The position numbers and the translations under genes are program-made. A DNA stretch of 64,000 bases from Spirosoma rhododendri. GTDB lineage: Bacteria; Bacteroidota; Bacteroidia; Cytophagales; Spirosomataceae. The notes under the pieces were generated by a model, which was not told the origin of the DNA, did no database searches, and worked only from the letters and a program-made list of their open reading frames with translations. This document shows positions 1 through 9,927 of this stretch, piece after piece (position 1 is the first letter of the stretch; each line of letters opens with the position of its first letter). Where the stretch lies: NCBI RefSeq assembly GCF_012849055.1, contig NZ_CP051677.1, positions 3,797,001 to 3,861,000 of the forward strand, given 5' to 3'.

Positions 1-196
1 CCCGCACAACGTTGTCCTGGTCGAAGGTAACGGTACCGTTGAGCGTCAGCTCGCTTTCGGGGTTGATACGGCGCACCGAATCGGTCAGGTAGCTGCTGCT
101 CGAATCAGCGGCTGAGGTCGGTACTTGTTCGGCTTCTTCCTTGTGCCCACAGGCTACAAGCAACACACCGGAGAGGAGAATGAGGGGAAACTTCAT
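1..196 (-). CDS. RND efflux periplasmic adaptor lipoprotein, N-terminal part (cut by window edge)
   Basis: The minus strand reads from an ATG at 194-196 to the window edge without a stop, giving the first 65 residues. A short hydrophobic start ends in a lipobox (LLVAC, Cys16), so the product should be a lipoprotein. The residues before the edge (LTLNGTVTFDQDNVVR) resemble the start of CusB/CzcB-type membrane fusion proteins. It lies just downstream of a TolC-like gene on the same strand, which fits an efflux operon whose pump gene would lie outside the window. The family call rests mostly on context because the lipoyl and barrel domains are not visible. Confidence 0.65.
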   Translation of the reverse strand, partial: MKFPLILLSGVLLVACGHKEEAEQVPTSAADSSSSYLTDSVRRINPESELTLNGTVTFDQDNVVR

Positions 197-213
197 GGTT
201 CAATGAGTGGTAG

Positions 214-302
214 AATGATAGAATGATTGAGTTGTTGAATGATTGAATGGCAAAACGGACCCTGACCTATTCAATCATTCAATATTCAGTCATTCTATCA
301 TT
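214..302. repeat. Intergenic inverted repeat built from AATGATTGAATG-like phrases
   Basis: Arms at 214-250 and 267-302 are reverse complements apart from a few mismatches and a one-base length difference. Both consist of iterated GAATGAT/GATTGAATG phrases. The right arm ends inside the stop codon of the upstream TolC-like gene, so the hairpin would form in the spacer between that gene and the adaptor gene. No T-tract follows, so a processing or attenuation element is as likely as a terminator. Confidence 0.6.
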
Positions 303-1629
303 AAAAAAACCGCGTATTCGTCACGTAGTCGAGCAGTTGCTGCGACTGGAATAGATTGTTCTGGAGGTTGATGTTGTTGAGCTGGGCCTGCTGGTAGGTG
401 CGGATCTTGTCGAGGTAGTCGAGCAGGCCGATTACGCGGGCGTTGTAGGCGCGGGTGGCTTCGACCGAAATATTCCGGATGCGGTCGAGGTACCCGGTGG
501 GGCGGCTGTTGTACTGACCGTAGTAGGTGTTCAGCTTGTCGTAGGCGTTCAGCACGTCGCTCTGGATAATGGCCTGCTGGTTTTCCCGGCCCACACCCGC
601 ACTCTGCAACGTCAGTTCAGCCGACCGGATAGCGCCCTGATTCCTGTTTCGCACGGGCAGGTCCATCGCCAGTTGCAGGCCCGTGAAGTTGACGTACGCA
701 TTTCCGTAGCGTTCAAACAGAATCCCCGTCGTCAGATCGGGCGTCCGGCGGGATTTTTCGAGGGCCAGACTCCGCTCGGCGTTGGTAATCTGCTCCTGCG
801 ACAGAGCCGCATCGGGGCGATTGGTCAGCGCCGAATCAATGGCTGTGGCGACGTTGGGCAGGGCTGGTACATTCATAGACAGTTCGGTGGGTAACAGAAA
901 CGCCCGCGTATTGGCCTGTCGCAGCAACACCCGCAACGTCGCCTGCTCGTCGGCAATCTGCGAGCTGTAATTGGCAATGTTGGCTTGCAGGTCGCGCGTG
1001 GCCACTTCCAGACGGGTTACCTCGTAGGGGGCGACCCCCCCCGTTTGCTGGGCAATCCGATACGATTCGGTCAGCCGCTGCTGCCGGACCAGTTCTTCCT
1101 GAAACAGATTGAGTGCCTGAAGATCGTAAAACAGGTTGGCGTAGGTCGTGTAGAGCTGGTAGCGAAGCGTCCGCAGCACATCGCGAAAAGCCAGCTGGGC
1201 CAGACTCCGGTTACTTTCGGCCAGCGCCACCAGCTTGCTCCGCTTACCGGCCAGCAAGAGCACCTGTTGTAGCTGCACGGCGAAGTACCCGCTGTTGAAA
1301 ACCTGACTGTTGATGTCGGCCTGCGAGGGCGTTTTCAGCGGCAGCACCTTGCCCGTGTTGGGGTTGTAGAGGTTGGTCTGAAACCACAGGTTGGGGTTGG
1401 GGCGCAGACCGGCCTGCGTGATAGCGGCCCCGGCAATGTCGATCTGGTACCGCTGTGCGATCAGCTGGTAGTTACGCTCCAGAAACTGCTGCTCCAGCTG
1501 GGGCAGGGAAACACGGAGGGTATCGGCCGATGCGGGTGGGGTGGGGGTCTGAGCGAGTAGCGGTACCGCGACCAAACTGCCAATCAGTAAGAAAAACGAT
1601 TTAATGATCTGAGTGCTAATGCGTGTCAT
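301..1629 (-). CDS. TolC-family outer membrane factor of an RND efflux system (CusC/CzcC type)
   Basis: A 442-residue protein with an N-terminal signal peptide ending near LLAQ, then the two long alpha-helical repeats with TLR/SAxNxR-like features typical of outer membrane efflux proteins. Such proteins form the trimeric exit duct that joins an RND pump through an adaptor. An upstream in-frame ATG at 1662 would add 11 residues before the signal peptide; I prefer the ATG at 1629 because it leaves a normal signal sequence. The adaptor lipoprotein follows on the same strand. A divergent RND operon starts at 2011, so the two metal-efflux sets may share the 380-bp promoter region. Confidence 0.85.
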   Translation of the reverse strand: MTRISTQIIKSFFLLIGSLVAVPLLAQTPTPPASADTLRVSLPQLEQQFLERNYQLIAQRYQIDIAGAAITQAGLRPNPNLWFQTNLYNPNTGKVLPLKTPSQADINSQVFNSGYFAVQLQQVLLLAGKRSKLVALAESNRSLAQLAFRDVLRTLRYQLYTTYANLFYDLQALNLFQEELVRQQRLTESYRIAQQTGGVAPYEVTRLEVATRDLQANIANYSSQIADEQATLRVLLRQANTRAFLLPTELSMNVPALPNVATAIDSALTNRPDAALSQEQITNAERSLALEKSRRTPDLTTGILFERYGNAYVNFTGLQLAMDLPVRNRNQGAIRSAELTLQSAGVGRENQQAIIQSDVLNAYDKLNTYYGQYNSRPTGYLDRIRNISVEATRAYNARVIGLLDYLDKIRTYQQAQLNNINLQNNLFQSQQLLDYVTNTRFF

Positions 1630-2010
1630 GGATGATGTACGGGCAAGTCTGGAATCGGGCACTAAACGCGCAGCTGGTAAACCGGGGGGTGAGATTCCGG
1701 TGGCAAGTAGCGCCCGTCAAATTAATCCATTGTTAAAGCCTTGTTAAGTAAATCTTAAAAAATTAAGTAAAACTGCTTAGCCAAAAGCCCAGAACAGGGC
1801 TGCTATTCTGAGCAACTGGCAGTTACCAATTTATGGTCAATCAACGACCTGAATTGATGCGTTGAACGGACTGCTCAATAGGAGAAGGAAACCTTTTTCG
1901 GTTTAATGGTATTTTAACAAAAAGCCTGCCATGTGACATTTGCTCGCCAAGCAGGCTCTTTGCATCGGGCAGACGGGTAATGACTGCCGGTACACTCAAC
2001 ACACTTTTCT
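1630..2010. other. Divergent intergenic region between two efflux operons
   Basis: 381 bases with no convincing gene. It must hold the promoters of the minus-strand TolC-like gene and the plus-strand RND pump. An AT-rich stretch (about 1735-1770) is the likeliest promoter zone for the minus-strand gene. A 7-bp inverted repeat, AGCCTGC at 1923-1929 with GCAGGCT at 1951-1957, sits 54 bp before the pump start and could be an operator for a metal-responsive regulator. I see no clear TAnnTTTG box in the right place. Confidence 0.4.
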
Positions 2011-5000
2011 ATGATCGATCGGCTGATTGCGTTCAGCGTGCGAAGTCCCTGGACGATTGGTTTTCTGGTTCTGATTCTCGTACTGGCAGGGGGCTACTCC
2101 CTTAAAAAACTGCCCATCGACGCCGTACCAGACGTGACAAACCAGCAGGTTGACGTCATTACTAACTCGCCGAATCTTTCCTCACTGGAGATCGAAAAGT
2201 TTATCACCATCCCCCTCGAAATGGCAATGGCCAATATTCCGGGGCTGATTGAAACGCGCTCGGTGTCTAAATTCGGGTCGTCGGTTGTCAAGCTGATTTT
2301 TACCGATCAGACCGACATCTACTGGGCCCGGCAGCAGGTATTCGAGCGGCTCGAAGGCGTTAAAGCCGATATTCCTGAGGGAGCCGGAACACCCGCCCTC
2401 GGGCCGGTATCGACGGGTTTGGGTGAAATTTACCAGTACGTCATCAAGCCCGAAGACCCCAGCAGCCCCCGCTACACCCTCACCGAAATCCGCACGATTC
2501 AGGACTGGTACGTTCGGCGCAAGCTGTTAGGTATGCCGGGCGTGGCCGACGTCAGCGGATACGGTGGCTACAGCAAGGAGTACCAGGCGAAACTCAAACC
2601 CGACCGGATGCGGGCGCTGGGCGTAACGGTCGATGATCTGTACGCGGCTCTTTCGCAGGGCAACGGCAACACAGGCGGTGCCTACATCGAAAAAGACAAC
2701 AAAGCATTCACCATTCGCGGGATTGGTCTGGTCAATAACCTCGACGAGATCGCGCAGACGGTGGTTCGCAAAAACGGCAACGCGCCGGTACTCGTCCGCG
2801 ATGTGGCCGACGTCGACATGGGCCACGCGCTGCGGTTCGGGGCGCTGAGCCGCAACGGGCAGGGCGAAGTAGTGGGCGGCTCAATTCTGATGATGAAGGG
2901 GGCCAACGGCAACGAAGTCATCAACCGGTTGAAAGATCGGTTTGGGGAGATTCAGAAAGGAATGCCCGCCGGTTTGATTATAGAACCCTTCCTCGACCGG
3001 TCGGAAATCGTAACGGCGGCAATCGACACGGTTGCGCACAACCTGCTCGAAGGGGCGGCCATCGTCGTGATCGTGATTCTGGTGCTGCTGGGCAACTGGC
3101 GGGCGAGTCTGCTGGCGGCTTCGGTTATTCCGCTGGCCATGCTGTTTGCGTTTATCTGGATGGGTCAGCTGGGTATTGTGGGTAATATCATGAGCCTGGG
3201 GGCTATCGACTTCGGCCTGCTGGTCGACCCGGCGATTATCGTTGTGGAGTCGGCGGTGCTGTTTCTGGCACTGGCGATGGCGAAATACCAGCAGGAAAAA
3301 ACCAAACAGACCGGTACCAGCGCGACCCTGACCTACAAAGACCGGCAGGACGTAATCATCAGCGCAACCTCGGAAGTGAAACGCTCCGTGGTGTTCGGCG
3401 GACTGATTATCCTGATCGTGTATTTCCCCATTCTGACGCTGGAAGGCGTTGAGGGCAAGATGTTTTCACCCATGGCCAAGACCGTCGGTTTCGCCATTCT
3501 GGGGGCCCTGCTGCTATCGATTACCTACGTGCCGATGATGAGTGCGCTGCTGCTCCGCCCGCCCAAATCGGCCCATGACCACGGTTTTTCGGAGAAAATC
3601 GTGCAGTTCTTCTACCGGGGGCTGCGGCCCGTGCTGACGGCCGCGCTCAGGGCCCGCTACGTCGTGGTGGGCGTTGCCGTCGGTATTCTGGTGCTGGGCG
3701 TCATCGGGTTTGGGCGCATCGGGGGCGAGTTTATTCCCAAACTTCAGGAGGGCGACATGGTGATCGATATGGACCTGCCAACGGGCACGACCTTAACCGA
3801 GTCGATCCGGCTGAGTCAGGAGTTTCAGGGCGCGCTGCTGAAAGAATTTCCCGACGAAATCGAAAACATTGTTTCCAAGATTGGTACGTCGGAAGTAAAG
3901 GTTGATCCGCTGCCGCTCGAATCACAGGAATTATACTTATCGCTGACCCCCAAGGAGGAGTGGAAAAAAGCGACCCGGCAGCAGGAACTGGCGGTGAAAG
4001 TAAATGAATTTATGGCGCAGTATCCGGGGCCGGTCTACGCCATTACGCAGCCAATCGAAAGCCGGGTCAACGACATGATGAACGGGGCCCGTACCGACGT
4101 GGTGGCGCAGCTCTACGGCGACAACCTCGATACGCTGGTGAAGAAAATGCGGCAGGTGATCGGGGTCGTCCGCACGGTGCCCGGTGCGGTCGACGTGAAA
4201 GCCAGTAAAGTATTTGGGTTGCCGCAGCTGAATATCAAGTACGACCGGCATCGGCTGGCCCTGCACGGTATCAAGGTCGAGCAGATCAACCGCGCGATTC
4301 AGATGGCGTTTGGCGGGGCTACGGCCGGGGTCGTTTACGAAGGCGACAAACGCTTCGACCTGACGTTCCGGCTCGCGGGCGACGACCGGGTCAGGCCCGA
4401 CGCTATCGCGAACCTGTTGGTGAACGATCAGAATAACAATCCGATTCCGTTGCGCGAACTGGCCGACATCAGCGAAGACGTTGGCCCGTCGGAGATCACG
4501 CACGTCGACATGAAGCGGCTGGTTAACGTGGGTTTCAACGTGCGGGAGCGCGATCTGGAATCGGTCGTCAAGGACGTAATCAAGGCCGTCGGGGCGAAGG
4601 TGAAGCTACCCGCTGAATACTCGATTACGTACGGGGGGGAGTTTGAAAATTTCAGCCGCGCTAAAGAACGGCTGTCGATCGTGCTGCCGATTTCGCTGCT
4701 GGTCATCTTCGGCCTGCTTTATCTGACGTTCGGCAACTTCCGCGACAGTCTGCTCATCTACGCTGTCGTGCCGCTGTCGGCCGTGGGCGGTATTTTCTCG
4801 CTGCTGCTGCGCGACATGAACTTCAGTATTTCGGCGGGCGTGGGCTTCATCGCCTTGTTTGGCGTAGCCGTGCTGAACGGTATTCTGCTGGTCAGTCACT
4901 TCAACGCGTTGGGTGCCGAAGGCGTAGAAGACCCCAACGAACGGGTGTTGCGGGGCTTGCAGGAGCGGTTGCGGCCGGTGCTGATGACCTCGTTTGTGGC

Positions 5001-5196
5001 CGCACTGGGCTTTATGCCGATGGCGACTTCATCCAGTGTGGGTGCCGAAGTGCAGAAGCCGCTGGCAACGGTCGTTATCGGCGGTCTGCTGACGGCTACC
5101 GTACTGACCCTGATCGTGTTGCCCGTACTCTACGCGATGGTATCGCCCCGCGTAATTACCCCCACCCACCAGGAACAAGAAGCCGACGTTGTATGA
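2011..5196 (+). CDS. Heavy-metal efflux RND pump, CzcA/CusA family
   Basis: A 1061-residue inner-membrane proton-driven pump, the usual length for the HME-RND family that exports Cu/Ag or Co/Zn/Cd. TM1 lies at about residues 10-30, with further TM clusters near 340-515 and 860-1045 and two large periplasmic loops. TM4 carries GAIDFGLLVDPAIIVVES with Asp400, Asp406 and Glu413, matching the proton-relay acidic residues (Asp402, Asp408, Glu415) known in CzcA, although the usual DGAV is DPAI here. The next gene overlaps it by 4 bp (ATGA), so the two are translationally coupled. The metal specificity cannot be read from the sequence with certainty. Confidence 0.92.
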   Translation: MIDRLIAFSVRSPWTIGFLVLILVLAGGYSLKKLPIDAVPDVTNQQVDVITNSPNLSSLEIEKFITIPLEMAMANIPGLIETRSVSKFGSSVVKLIFTDQTDIYWARQQVFERLEGVKADIPEGAGTPALGPVSTGLGEIYQYVIKPEDPSSPRYTLTEIRTIQDWYVRRKLLGMPGVADVSGYGGYSKEYQAKLKPDRMRALGVTVDDLYAALSQGNGNTGGAYIEKDNKAFTIRGIGLVNNLDEIAQTVVRKNGNAPVLVRDVADVDMGHALRFGALSRNGQGEVVGGSILMMKGANGNEVINRLKDRFGEIQKGMPAGLIIEPFLDRSEIVTAAIDTVAHNLLEGAAIVVIVILVLLGNWRASLLAASVIPLAMLFAFIWMGQLGIVGNIMSLGAIDFGLLVDPAIIVVESAVLFLALAMAKYQQEKTKQTGTSATLTYKDRQDVIISATSEVKRSVVFGGLIILIVYFPILTLEGVEGKMFSPMAKTVGFAILGALLLSITYVPMMSALLLRPPKSAHDHGFSEKIVQFFYRGLRPVLTAALRARYVVVGVAVGILVLGVIGFGRIGGEFIPKLQEGDMVIDMDLPTGTTLTESIRLSQEFQGALLKEFPDEIENIVSKIGTSEVKVDPLPLESQELYLSLTPKEEWKKATRQQELAVKVNEFMAQYPGPVYAITQPIESRVNDMMNGARTDVVAQLYGDNLDTLVKKMRQVIGVVRTVPGAVDVKASKVFGLPQLNIKYDRHRLALHGIKVEQINRAIQMAFGGATAGVVYEGDKRFDLTFRLAGDDRVRPDAIANLLVNDQNNNPIPLRELADISEDVGPSEITHVDMKRLVNVGFNVRERDLESVVKDVIKAVGAKVKLPAEYSITYGGEFENFSRAKERLSIVLPISLLVIFGLLYLTFGNFRDSLLIYAVVPLSAVGGIFSLLLRDMNFSISAGVGFIALFGVAVLNGILLVSHFNALGAEGVEDPNERVLRGLQERLRPVLMTSFVAALGFMPMATSSSVGAEVQKPLATVVIGGLLTATVLTLIVLPVLYAMVSPRVITPTHQEQEADVV

Positions 5197-6404
5197 ACAA
5201 ACACCTTTCGATAACCGGGGCCGCACTCGCCCTGCTAGTGGTCCATTCTACGCATGCCCAGCCCGGTCAGTCGCGCCGGTTCGTTACCCTGCAACAGGCC
5301 CTCGATCTGGCGCAGGAAAATAACCCGCAGGTCAACGTGGCCAATCTGCGTATCGACAAGCAGCGGGCACTGATACCGGGCGCACTGAGTCTGTCGGGGC
5401 CGGAGCTGATCTTTGAAGCCCCTACGACGACAAAGTTTCAGCCCGGAATCCTGCTGCCAGTCTCACTGCCGACGGTCTATAAAAACCAGCGGATCGTGCA
5501 GGAGCAGCAGGTGAAGCTGAGTCAGCGCGAGAAAGCGATTACGACCAATACCATTCGCTACAACGTCCGCACGACCTACAACAACCTGCTGTATCTGCGC
5601 GAAAGCATCAACAACTACCGGCGTCAGGACAGCCTCTTGCAGGTATTTACGCGGGTAACCGAAGTGCGGCAGCGGGTGGGTCAAATCTCGCGGATCGAAG
5701 TGCTAAACGCCCGTTCGCAGCAGCAGGAACTTCAGTATCAGCTCGATCAGACGCGGGCGCAGGTGCGCAGCAACCGAATTCAGCTCGGCCTGCTCATCGG
5801 AACCCCCAACGACACCTCGCTGCGAGCCACCGGCCCCTTCGAGAAAATGTCGTTTACCGATCCGTTTCTGACCACCGATAGCACCTTCCTGCGCAACCCG
5901 CAGACCGACTACTACAAGCAGAATCAGGTGCTCAACGAATCGGCGCTGGTGCTCGAACGTAAGCGTCGGCTGCCCAACATCATCGTCGGGTATCTGAATC
6001 AGGGTGGCCCGGAGTCGCCGTTACTCTACCGGTTTCGGTTCGGGTTATCGCTACCCGTTTGGGGCTGGGTGGCGAGTTCGCGCATCAACGCGGCTAAGAC
6101 CGACGTCGAAATTGCCAAAAGCCAGATTAAGCTGAACAAATACGAGTTGCAGGGCGATTATGACAAGGGCTACGCCGATTTTCTGCAATACACGGAAGCG
6201 GTCGATTACTACGAAACAATCGGTCTGCGGCAGGCCGAAGCCATCGTAACGGCCGCCAGCGACGCTTACCGGCTGGGCAGCATCGGGTACTACGACTACC
6301 TGCTTAACGTACAGCAGGCCTTTAAAATCCGCTTCGGCTATCTGGAAGCGCTTCGTAACTACAATCAGGCTGTCGTCACACTCAATTACCTGAAGGGGGA
6401 ATAA
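5193..6404 (+). CDS. TolC-family outer membrane factor of the CzcA-type system
   Basis: A 403-residue protein with a signal peptide ending near STHAQ and two helical outer-membrane-efflux repeats (for example LDLAQENNPQVNVANLRI near the start). Its ATG overlaps the pump stop codon, so it is co-translated with the pump. It should supply the outer membrane duct. Gene order pump, duct, adaptor is less usual than adaptor, pump, duct. Confidence 0.85.
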   Translation: MNKHLSITGAALALLVVHSTHAQPGQSRRFVTLQQALDLAQENNPQVNVANLRIDKQRALIPGALSLSGPELIFEAPTTTKFQPGILLPVSLPTVYKNQRIVQEQQVKLSQREKAITTNTIRYNVRTTYNNLLYLRESINNYRRQDSLLQVFTRVTEVRQRVGQISRIEVLNARSQQQELQYQLDQTRAQVRSNRIQLGLLIGTPNDTSLRATGPFEKMSFTDPFLTTDSTFLRNPQTDYYKQNQVLNESALVLERKRRLPNIIVGYLNQGGPESPLLYRFRFGLSLPVWGWVASSRINAAKTDVEIAKSQIKLNKYELQGDYDKGYADFLQYTEAVDYYETIGLRQAEAIVTAASDAYRLGSIGYYDYLLNVQQAFKIRFGYLEALRNYNQAVVTLNYLKGE

Positions 6405-6408
6405 TTGG

Positions 6409-6486
6409 TTTAAGGTTCAATGTACAAGGTTTAAGGTTGTGCTCTGCCGTCAGGAAACCTTGACCATTGAACCATAGACGTTAAAC
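6409..6486. repeat. Intergenic inverted repeat, TTTAAGGTTCAATGT family
   Basis: Core arms 6414-6431 and 6456-6473 are reverse complements at 16 of 18 positions. The phrase TTTAAGGTTCAATGT (6409-6423) is repeated exactly at 16653-16667 in another intergenic inverted repeat. It lies between the outer membrane factor and adaptor genes of one operon, so it is unlikely to be a full terminator and may adjust adaptor expression. Confidence 0.55.
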
Positions 6487-6492
6487 GGAATT

Positions 6493-7713
6493 ATGACACA
6501 CACAACGATATACATGGGGGCGGCCTTGCTGGTTCTGGGGCTAAGTGCCTGTAGTGACTCCAAAAGCAAGGACAGCGACGAGAACGAAAGCGGCCGGGAA
6601 ACGGCCACGAACGATTCGCCCGATAAGGCCGCTGATAAAGCCTCGTCGGGCAGTGCCGATACCGTCCGGCTGACACCCCGGCAGCTACAGCTGGTCAACG
6701 TTAGTATGGTCGACTACAAAACGCAGCCGCTGAAACCCGTTATTCTGGCAAACGGCGTGCTGGCCCTGCTGCCCGACAGCCGGGCGGAGGTGAGCAGCCA
6801 TATCGAGGGGAAGATCAACAAAATCTACGTGCGCGAGGGGCAGCGGGTCAGTCAGGGGCAACCGATCGTGCAACTGGCCAGCTTCCAGTTGCTCGAACTG
6901 CAAAACCAGTACGCCGAAGCCCACAGCGATGTCGAGTTTTTGCTGGCCGAATACAACCGGCAGAATGAACTGCGAAAGAGCAACATCGGTGTGCTGTCGC
7001 AGTACCAGTCGGCCGATGCCAAGCTGAAAGCCGCCCGCGCCCGCGAAATGTCGCTGCGCGACAAGCTTCGGCTGATTGGCGTTGGCACATCGGCCATCAG
7101 TCAGGGCGGGAGCATGACCTCGACGCTCATTATCCGTTCGCCGATCAATGGCTATATCTCCAAGTTTCACGGAAACATTGGCACACTCGTGCAGCCGCAG
7201 ACCCTGCTGGCCGAAATCATCAACCCCGATCGGATCGAAGCCAACGTATTCGTCTACGAAAAAGACGCCGACTTCGTGAAGGAAGGGCAAACCGTCGACC
7301 TGAGCTTCGTCAACCGGTCGCTGCCGACGGTGAAGGGCACGGTAGCTTACATTTCCCGCGCTGTCGACGATGAAAACAACGCCATTACGCTGCACGTCAA
7401 CTTCAACCGGCCCAAGGGTGAACTGCTGGCTGCTGACATGACCGTGCAGGCCCGGCTCGTCGGAACGGGCGAATACGTCAGCAAAACGGCGCTGCCCCGT
7501 ACCGCCATTCTGGACGATGGCGAAGGCAAGTTCATGTTCGTTACAAGCCAGTCGACCGCCGACACCATTCCATTCCGCAAGCAGAAGATCGAAATTACCC
7601 GGCAGGGCGATCAGTACGTCGAAGTAAAGCCGCTGGGTAAGCTGCCGGTCAATATCAAGATCGCCAACAACAACGTGCTGGCCCTCGAAGCCGAGCGCAA
7701 GAAAGGCGAGTAA
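6493..7713 (+). CDS. RND efflux periplasmic adaptor lipoprotein, CzcB/CusB family
   Basis: A 406-residue membrane fusion protein. A lipobox (GLSAC, Cys20) is followed by a charged, Ser/Asp/Lys-rich linker (about 21-55), then a beta-barrel/lipoyl half (EVSSHIEGKINKIYVREGQ), a helical hairpin (about 125-195), the second lipoyl half (IIRSPINGYISKFHGNIGT) and a beta-barrel and proximal domain. It would bridge the CzcA-type pump and the TolC-like duct encoded just upstream on the same strand. A strong terminator follows at once, closing the operon. Confidence 0.88.
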   Translation: MTHTTIYMGAALLVLGLSACSDSKSKDSDENESGRETATNDSPDKAADKASSGSADTVRLTPRQLQLVNVSMVDYKTQPLKPVILANGVLALLPDSRAEVSSHIEGKINKIYVREGQRVSQGQPIVQLASFQLLELQNQYAEAHSDVEFLLAEYNRQNELRKSNIGVLSQYQSADAKLKAARAREMSLRDKLRLIGVGTSAISQGGSMTSTLIIRSPINGYISKFHGNIGTLVQPQTLLAEIINPDRIEANVFVYEKDADFVKEGQTVDLSFVNRSLPTVKGTVAYISRAVDDENNAITLHVNFNRPKGELLAADMTVQARLVGTGEYVSKTALPRTAILDDGEGKFMFVTSQSTADTIPFRKQKIEITRQGDQYVEVKPLGKLPVNIKIANNNVLALEAERKKGE

Positions 7714-7737
7714 ACGGTTGCTGTACGAGAATACCTG

Positions 7738-7764
7738 CGCCGGGTCAGCACCCGGCGTTTTTTT
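7738..7764 (+). terminator. Rho-independent terminator of the efflux operon
   Basis: A perfect 8-bp stem (CGCCGGGT at 7738-7745 with ACCCGGCG at 7750-7757), a CAGC loop and seven T residues (7758-7764), 25 bases after the adaptor stop. Confidence 0.9.
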
Positions 7765-7819
7765 GTGCCGCCGGTTAATATTCGGTTGAGTAATTGACTG
7801 ATTTACGGTAGCTTACGAC

Positions 7820-9126
7820 ATGATATCACGACTCATACTAAGCTGCTTTTTGCTCGCTGGGACCCGGCTACTCGCGCAATCGCCGGTGGTAGAAGTGCCA
7901 CTGGAATTTCACGATGGACATGGCTTGTTTGCACCCGGATACGGGGGCGTTAACTGGGAGCGCGGGCCGAACGATAACGATTGGTACAAAACATACCAAC
8001 CTGTGAAGGGAATACCGGCTTCGTGGAAAGACGTCAAAAAAGGAAATATCTGGATCGACGCGCACCAGTTTGCCTACCAGAATTACCGGGCAGGGCTGCT
8101 ACAGGCCGATGTTTATCAAGGGTTAAAGGAGGGCTGGAAGATAGATACGACGCAACTATCACCCAAGCCCATTCGCTGCTTTGTCTACGTCGTAACCGGC
8201 ACTACCAGCGACGGTAAACAGGGCGTACTGGTCGATACAAACCATGACCTTGATTTCACCGATGAACGCGTCGTTTACCCGCCGACAATGTTATCGATCT
8301 GGAAAACGGGGCCGCTGCAAGAAGCTATTGTGAGTCTGCCCGCTGACTTTTATCGGGGTGGGCAGGTTGTAACGTATCCGGTCAAAGTGCTGTTCGCCCT
8401 GTCAGACGGCAATGTCCTGTATAATTATCCGACTTATGCGTCGGCGTCGATTCGTAGTGGGGCGAAACCAAGTCGCTGACGATTTCCCCGGAGTCGTTTA
8501 TGAATCCGGTATACGAGCCAGCGGTAGCAGCCATCGTTACCGACAAACACGACTCCACACGCCGATTCTCGCGGCACGATTTAATCAAGCAGGGCGAGTA
8601 TATTACCGTCGGGCCGGATGTGTTTGAATTACAACGCGTTGACTATGGCCGTAAGCTGCTCCAGCTCAAGCGTGTCAGTAAGCAGGACAGCTTATTTTCC
8701 CCGCAAGTTGGTTTTCGTCCGCATCAGTTCAATGCGGTAAACCTGCACACCGATAAAAAGCTGGCGCTGAGTGACTACAAAGGGCGTTACGTATTGCTCG
8801 ACTTCTGGGGAACCTGGTGCGGCCCCTGTCGCGCTGAGACGCCCCACTTACGGAGGGCGTACGAGCAGTTCAGTCGGTCGGACCTGGAAATTATTGGCAT
8901 TGGCTGTGACGATACGGCGGAGAAAATAAAAGCGTATTGCGCCAGTGAAAAAGCCCAGTGGCCACAGATACTCGCCGACGACACAAACAAGCTGGTCGAT
9001 CAGTATCATGTTGATAGCTGGCCGACAACCATTCTGCTCGACCGGGATGGAAAGGTGGTGCTGAAGGATTTACGCGGAAGTCAGATGATTGACAGTCTTA
9101 GTCAGCTGATAAACCGTAAACCGTAA
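7820..9126 (+). CDS. TlpA-family thioredoxin-fold exported protein (one frameshift)
   Basis: Two reading frames form one gene. The first (from ATG 7820) encodes a signal peptide and about 210 residues of a beta-rich N-terminal domain. The second carries a TlpA/thioredoxin domain with the redox motif WCGPC (codons near 8814-8828) and a cis-Pro region (SWPTTILLDRDGKV). The switch falls at the GGGG run 8459-8462; one more G gives a continuous 435-residue protein (1308 nt) and the downstream frame then runs on from the upstream one. Such proteins act as periplasmic thiol reductants or in peroxide or cytochrome maturation. A sequencing error is likelier than true loss. A long hairpin closes the gene. 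Confidence 0.75.
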
Positions 9127-9143
9127 GGTAAATCTGAGTAATC

Positions 9144-9194
9144 AAATGCGAAAGCGGCCCGCCGATCAGGAATCGGCGGGCCGCTTTCGCATTT
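9144..9194. terminator. Bidirectional terminator, 23-bp perfect hairpin
   Basis: Arms 9144-9166 and 9172-9194 are perfect reverse complements with a 5-base loop. The outer pairs are AAA/TTT, giving a short U-tract on either strand. It separates the convergent thioredoxin-fold and beta-barrel genes. Confidence 0.88.
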
Positions 9195-9207
9195 GGTAAT
9201 GTATTGT

Positions 9208-9927
9208 CTAGAACTTGAAGCCAACGCTGGCGCTCAGAATCCGGCGGGCCGACCCGTTGAAGCCTGTGCCACTGATGGCGTCGCTGAAACCGTAGTGATA
9301 CGTCAGATCCAGAAATACCGGACCCGCGTCGAGACCGATCTGGCCCAGCCCGTTGAACGAGCCGCTTTTGATTTCTCCGTTGCTCAGGTTGAATGAGTTG
9401 CTGTTCGAGTTGATGCGGTTCGCGTATTCAACACCAAGCTGAACGCGCACGGCCGATATGCCCCGATCCGATTCCGTCAGTTTATAGCCGATATACACCG
9501 GAACCTGCACGTACTGGATGTTGATCTGGTCCTGAATGCTGGATACGCTCTGACCCGAGCCAGCGGTGAAGTAGTTTGAGCTGGAAGCAAAATACTCGGC
9601 ACCGATCTGCCCGAACAGGCGACCACCACCCCGTACAAAGAAACCGGCCTGGTAACCAAGACGGCCCGAAACGTTTCCGTTTGAGCTGTTGCTTTCGCCC
9701 GGCAGCTTGGTCGAGTTCAGACCAGCGTATATACCGAAAGCGAAATTTTTGTAGTCGGCTTTGGCGCGCTTGACGTCAGCGGGAGCCGTATAAGTGGCCG
9801 GACCTCCTTCGGTGGTAGTAGTAACAGCAACCGTTTCGGGTGTGCTTTCGGTGGTCGACTGTGCCTGAGCGAAACCCAGACCGAGCAGGCAGGCTGCTAC
9901 AAAAGGAACAGTTAATTTACTTTTCAT
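9208..9927 (-). CDS. Outer membrane beta-barrel protein (PorT/OMP_b-brl type)
   Basis: A 239-residue protein with a clear signal peptide (cleavage after FAQAQ), a Thr/Glu-rich spacer (about 25-50) and alternating beta strands rich in aromatic and Gly residues, starting at FAFGIYAGLNSTKL and ending in Phe (VGFKF), as outer membrane barrels do. The size fits an 8-strand barrel. No catalytic motif is visible. It is a single-gene unit facing a bidirectional terminator. Function is unknown. Confidence 0.75.
   Translation of the reverse strand: MKSKLTVPFVAACLLGLGFAQAQSTTESTPETVAVTTTTEGGPATYTAPADVKRAKADYKNFAFGIYAGLNSTKLPGESNSSNGNVSGRLGYQAGFFVRGGGRLFGQIGAEYFASSSNYFTAGSGQSVSSIQDQINIQYVQVPVYIGYKLTESDRGISAVRVQLGVEYANRINSNSNSFNLSNGEIKSGSFNGLGQIGLDAGPVFLDLTYHYGFSDAISGTGFNGSARRILSASVGFKF

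Noticed and set aside
8440..8500. Programmed ribosomal frameshifting in the thioredoxin-fold gene
   Set aside because: No classical slippery heptamer or downstream pseudoknot is evident, and the same kind of break recurs in unrelated genes, which favours an error.
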